A stretch of 64,000 nt of DNA, taken from NCBI GenBank assembly GCA_050946115.1, contig JBMNUF010000009.1, forward strand, positions 1 through 64,000, read 5' to 3'. This document shows positions 62,097 through 64,000 of the stretch, piece by piece. The position numbers were made by a program, and so were the translations under genes. Under the pieces are notes generated by a model, which worked only from the letters and a program-made list of their open reading frames with translations, was not told the origin of the DNA and made no database searches. Positions within the stretch are counted from its first letter, which is position 1. Every line of letters starts with the position of its first letter. This stretch comes from CAYFRC01 sp050946115 (GTDB lineage: Bacteria; Bacillota; Clostridia; Christensenellales; Aristaeellaceae).

Positions 62097-62859
62097 AGTT
62101 CGAAACCTCACCGTGCGCTACGGCACTCTCGCCGTCGTAGACGGCGTGTCCTTTGCCGTCTCCGAGGGCGACTGGGTAATGCTCACGGGGCCAAACGGCG
62201 CGGGCAAGAGCACGATCCTCTCTGCAGTGACGCAGGGCGCACCCTACGAAGGAAGTGTGCGCATGAACAGAAAGGATATAAAAAAGCACACCCCGCGCGA
62301 ATTGGCGCGCGAAATCGGCGTGCTGACGCAAAACCACTTTGTGGGGTATGCCTTTACGGTGGAGGAAATCGTAGCCCTCGGGCGCTACGCACATTCGCGG
62401 GGCATCTTCGCCGCGCGCTCGGACGGGGACGAACAGCGCATTGAAGAGGCGCTGCGAATTACAGGCATGACGGATTTTCGCAAACAGTCCGCACTGACAC
62501 TCTCCGGCGGCGAATTGCAGCGGACATTCCTTGCGCAGGTATTTGCGCAGAGCCCGAATTTGCTGCTGCTTGACGAGCCGACCAACCACCTGGACCTGAA
62601 ATACCAAAAACAGACCTTCGCGCTCATCGCGCAATGGCTGAAGACGCCGGGGCGCGCCGTGCTCTCCGTCGTACACGATTTGAGCCTCGCGCGCGCATAC
62701 GGCACGAAGGCGCTGCTGCTCGACGGCGGCAAGGTCGCCGCGCAGGGAGATGTGCGCGAGGTGCTGAGCGCCGAAAACCTGCAAAAGGTGTACGATATGG
62801 ACGTTTTTTCGTGGATGCGAAAAATGCTCGCGCAGTGGGAAGAACCGCCCAAAGCGTGA
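62089..62859 (+). CDS. btuD: Corrinoid ABC transporter ATP-binding protein (BtuD-like)
   Basis: A 256-residue ATPase. Walker A is GPNGAGKSTIL, the signature is LSGGELQRTFLA and Walker B is LLLLDEPTNHLD. The ATG at 62089 has GGAGG seven bases upstream and overlaps the permease stop by eight bases, so translation is coupled. Confidence 0.9.
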   Translation: MLEVRNLTVRYGTLAVVDGVSFAVSEGDWVMLTGPNGAGKSTILSAVTQGAPYEGSVRMNRKDIKKHTPRELAREIGVLTQNHFVGYAFTVEEIVALGRYAHSRGIFAARSDGDEQRIEEALRITGMTDFRKQSALTLSGGELQRTFLAQVFAQSPNLLLLDEPTNHLDLKYQKQTFALIAQWLKTPGRAVLSVVHDLSLARAYGTKALLLDGGKVAAQGDVREVLSAENLQKVYDMDVFSWMRKMLAQWEEPPKA

Positions 62860-62875
62860 GAGTTTCACTTCCGTC

Positions 62876-62903
62876 GGGCTGCGAACGTCGCGGCTCTTTT
62901 TTA
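62876..62903 (+). terminator. Rho-independent terminator of the corrinoid importer operon
   Basis: GGGCTGCG and CGCGGCTC pair, with two G-T pairs, and are followed by six T residues. It just overlaps the end of the convergent MATE gene. Confidence 0.65.
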
Positions 62904-64000
62904 TTCCCCCGCCTCCGCCGCGACGATGGTTCGCGCCCAGATGCCCTTATTTACGAGGAAGATGCCGAGCACGGCCTTGAGCTGCCCCACCCCTTCGACA
63001 CAGGCGTACATGGGCACGATCGGAAGATTCGTAAACCGCGCAATAATCCACGCGCACATGAGATTGAGGGCGAGCGTGCTCACGCAGTCGAACAGAAACG
63101 TGATGTCCGTCCGCCCGCCGGATTGCAATGTGAAAAAGCAGCAGTGCGAGACGGAATACAGCGGCATGCAAAGCGCCAATACGCGCATAAGCGCGGATGC
63201 GATTTCCTTAACCTCGGGCTCGGCATTGTAGATGCCGAGGATCCCCGGAGCGAGCAGGAGCATGATGCCGCCCGTCACGAGCGTCGCGAGAAACATCGTC
63301 GCCATGAGCTTCCACGCGATCGATTTCGCCTTTTCGATGTCGTTCGCGCCGAGTTCCTGCCCGACCATGATCGCGACAGCACTCCCCATGGAGATATAGA
63401 CGACGTTGAACAGGTTGTTCACGCTGGAAGTGATATTGCACGCGGCGACCGCCGCGATGCCGCGCGTCGAATAGCACTTTAGGATCATCGCGACGCCGGT
63501 CGACCACAAAAACTCGTTCGCAAGCAGCGGAAAGCCCTTGATCGCGATGCTCCTCCACAAAAGGCCGTTGACGTGCATCGTGTCGTACGCGCCTATGAGA
63601 AAGCGGTATCGCTCTTTCCGCCTGTGCGCGGCGACGACGACGATGCCGAGCTCGACAAACCGCGAGATAGTCGTCGCGAGCGCCGCACCCACCACGCCCA
63701 AGCGCGGAAGGCCCATGCGCCCGAAAATCAAAAGGTAATTGAGGCACAGATTCATAAAAATCGATATGACGGACGCAACCATCGGAAGGCGCGTCTCCCC
63801 CTGTTCGCGCAGCGCCCCCGCATATGCCTGCGATATCGAAAAGGCGAACAGCCCCGGAAGCATCCAGCGCATATAGGAGAGCGCGTAGCCCATCGTCTCC
63901 GCGCGGGCGGCGACGCTTTCCGCGTCCTCCAAAAACGGCGCGATAAAGCTGTGCGGCGTTATCCAAAATATCGAGATGAAGATCGCCGAAAGCGCCGACG
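62901..64000 (-). CDS. MATE family efflux transporter, N-terminus beyond right edge
   Basis: At least 366 residues of a MATE exporter; the frame stays open to the edge, so the true start lies outside the window. A TTG at 63932 is inside the frame and not a start. Visible features are GYALSYMRWMLPGLFAFSIS, a NITSSVNNLFNVVYISMG segment and MVGQELGANDIEKAKSIAW. Compared with the MATE at 48709 it lacks about 100 N-terminal residues. The substrate is unknown. Confidence 0.9.
   Translation of the reverse strand, partial: SALSAIFISIFWITPHSFIAPFLEDAESVAARAETMGYALSYMRWMLPGLFAFSISQAYAGALREQGETRLPMVASVISIFMNLCLNYLLIFGRMGLPRLGVVGAALATTISRFVELGIVVVAAHRRKERYRFLIGAYDTMHVNGLLWRSIAIKGFPLLANEFLWSTGVAMILKCYSTRGIAAVAACNITSSVNNLFNVVYISMGSAVAIMVGQELGANDIEKAKSIAWKLMATMFLATLVTGGIMLLLAPGILGIYNAEPEVKEIASALMRVLALCMPLYSVSHCCFFTLQSGGRTDITFLFDCVSTLALNLMCAWIIARFTNLPIVPMYACVEGVGQLKAVLGIFLVNKGIWARTIVAAEAGE

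Overview
The window looks like chromosomal DNA of a GC-rich, anaerobic, low-oxygen-defended Gram-positive bacterium of the class Clostridia. The evidence is the ctsR-mcsA-mcsB-clpC stress operon, a V-type ATP synthase operon, diaminopimelate dehydrogenase lysine synthesis, ECF-type transport, a flavodiiron/rubredoxin system, strong AGGAGG ribosome sites and sigma-A promoters with 17-bp spacers. I saw no rRNA, tRNA, CRISPR array, phage or clear integrated element. Only a short reading frame cut by the left edge hints at a transposase. The species cannot be named from the sequence.

Layout. 1-4.1 kb: a nucleoside deaminase, a secreted zinc-ribbon/peptidoglycan-binding protein, a UroD-like protein and ksgA. 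4.1-13.4 kb (minus strand): upp followed by nine V-type ATPase genes (H/G, I, K, E, C, F, A, B, D), probably one transcript ending at a terminator near 4.14 kb. 13.4-15.5 kb: a FlaA1/CapD-type nucleotide-sugar dehydratase with a palindrome in its leader. 15.6-21 kb: ctsR-mcsA-mcsB-clpC plus an extra secreted DUF6273-type protein, with a visible CtsR operator. 21.1-26.5 kb (plus): moxR, DUF58, a membrane protein and uvrC. 26.5-31 kb (minus): Gx transporter/NusG-II pair, then dapA-dapB-ddh-DUF1643 behind a lysine riboswitch. 31-34.1 kb: a Crp/Fnr regulator divergent from a TM1266-type protein, rubredoxin and a four-domain flavodiiron protein. 34.1-36.1 kb: a secreted protein with several peptidoglycan-binding repeats. 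36.2-42.6 kb: Zn-alcohol dehydrogenase, UroD-like protein, M18 aminopeptidase and glucosamine-6-phosphate deaminase, convergent with murQ and apbE. 42.7-45.1 kb: DUF1538 membrane protein plus tandem PII protein. 45.1-48.7 kb: DUF89, AAA ATPase and DUF1846. 48.7-52.3 kb: MATE exporter, HPr-like protein, and an ECF substrate protein-coaX-cupin operon with two matching bulged hairpins in its leader. 52.4-59.6 kb: VOC protein, then larE-larB-larC, a methyltransferase and a metal-type ABC transporter behind a candidate attenuator leader. 59.6-62.9 kb: a cobalamin-riboswitch-controlled corrinoid ABC importer. 62.9-64 kb: a second MATE gene cut by the right edge.

How the parts fit. Several cofactor supply lines sit together: nickel-pincer nucleotide synthesis with a putative metal transporter, corrinoid import, and pantothenate uptake and phosphorylation. 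Two UroD-like proteins (a family that includes corrinoid-dependent methyltransferases) could be users of imported corrinoid. MurQ and NagB can recycle cell-wall amino sugars, and peptidoglycan-binding secreted proteins flank them. The most interesting regulatory signals are (i) the switchable-looking leader before larE, (ii) the paired bulged hairpins before the ECF/coaX operon, and (iii) a palindrome between the Crp/Fnr gene and the flavodiiron operon placed where a class II activator would bind. The most interesting proteins of unknown function are the DUF1538/tandem-PII pair and the DUF89-AAA-DUF1846 operon.
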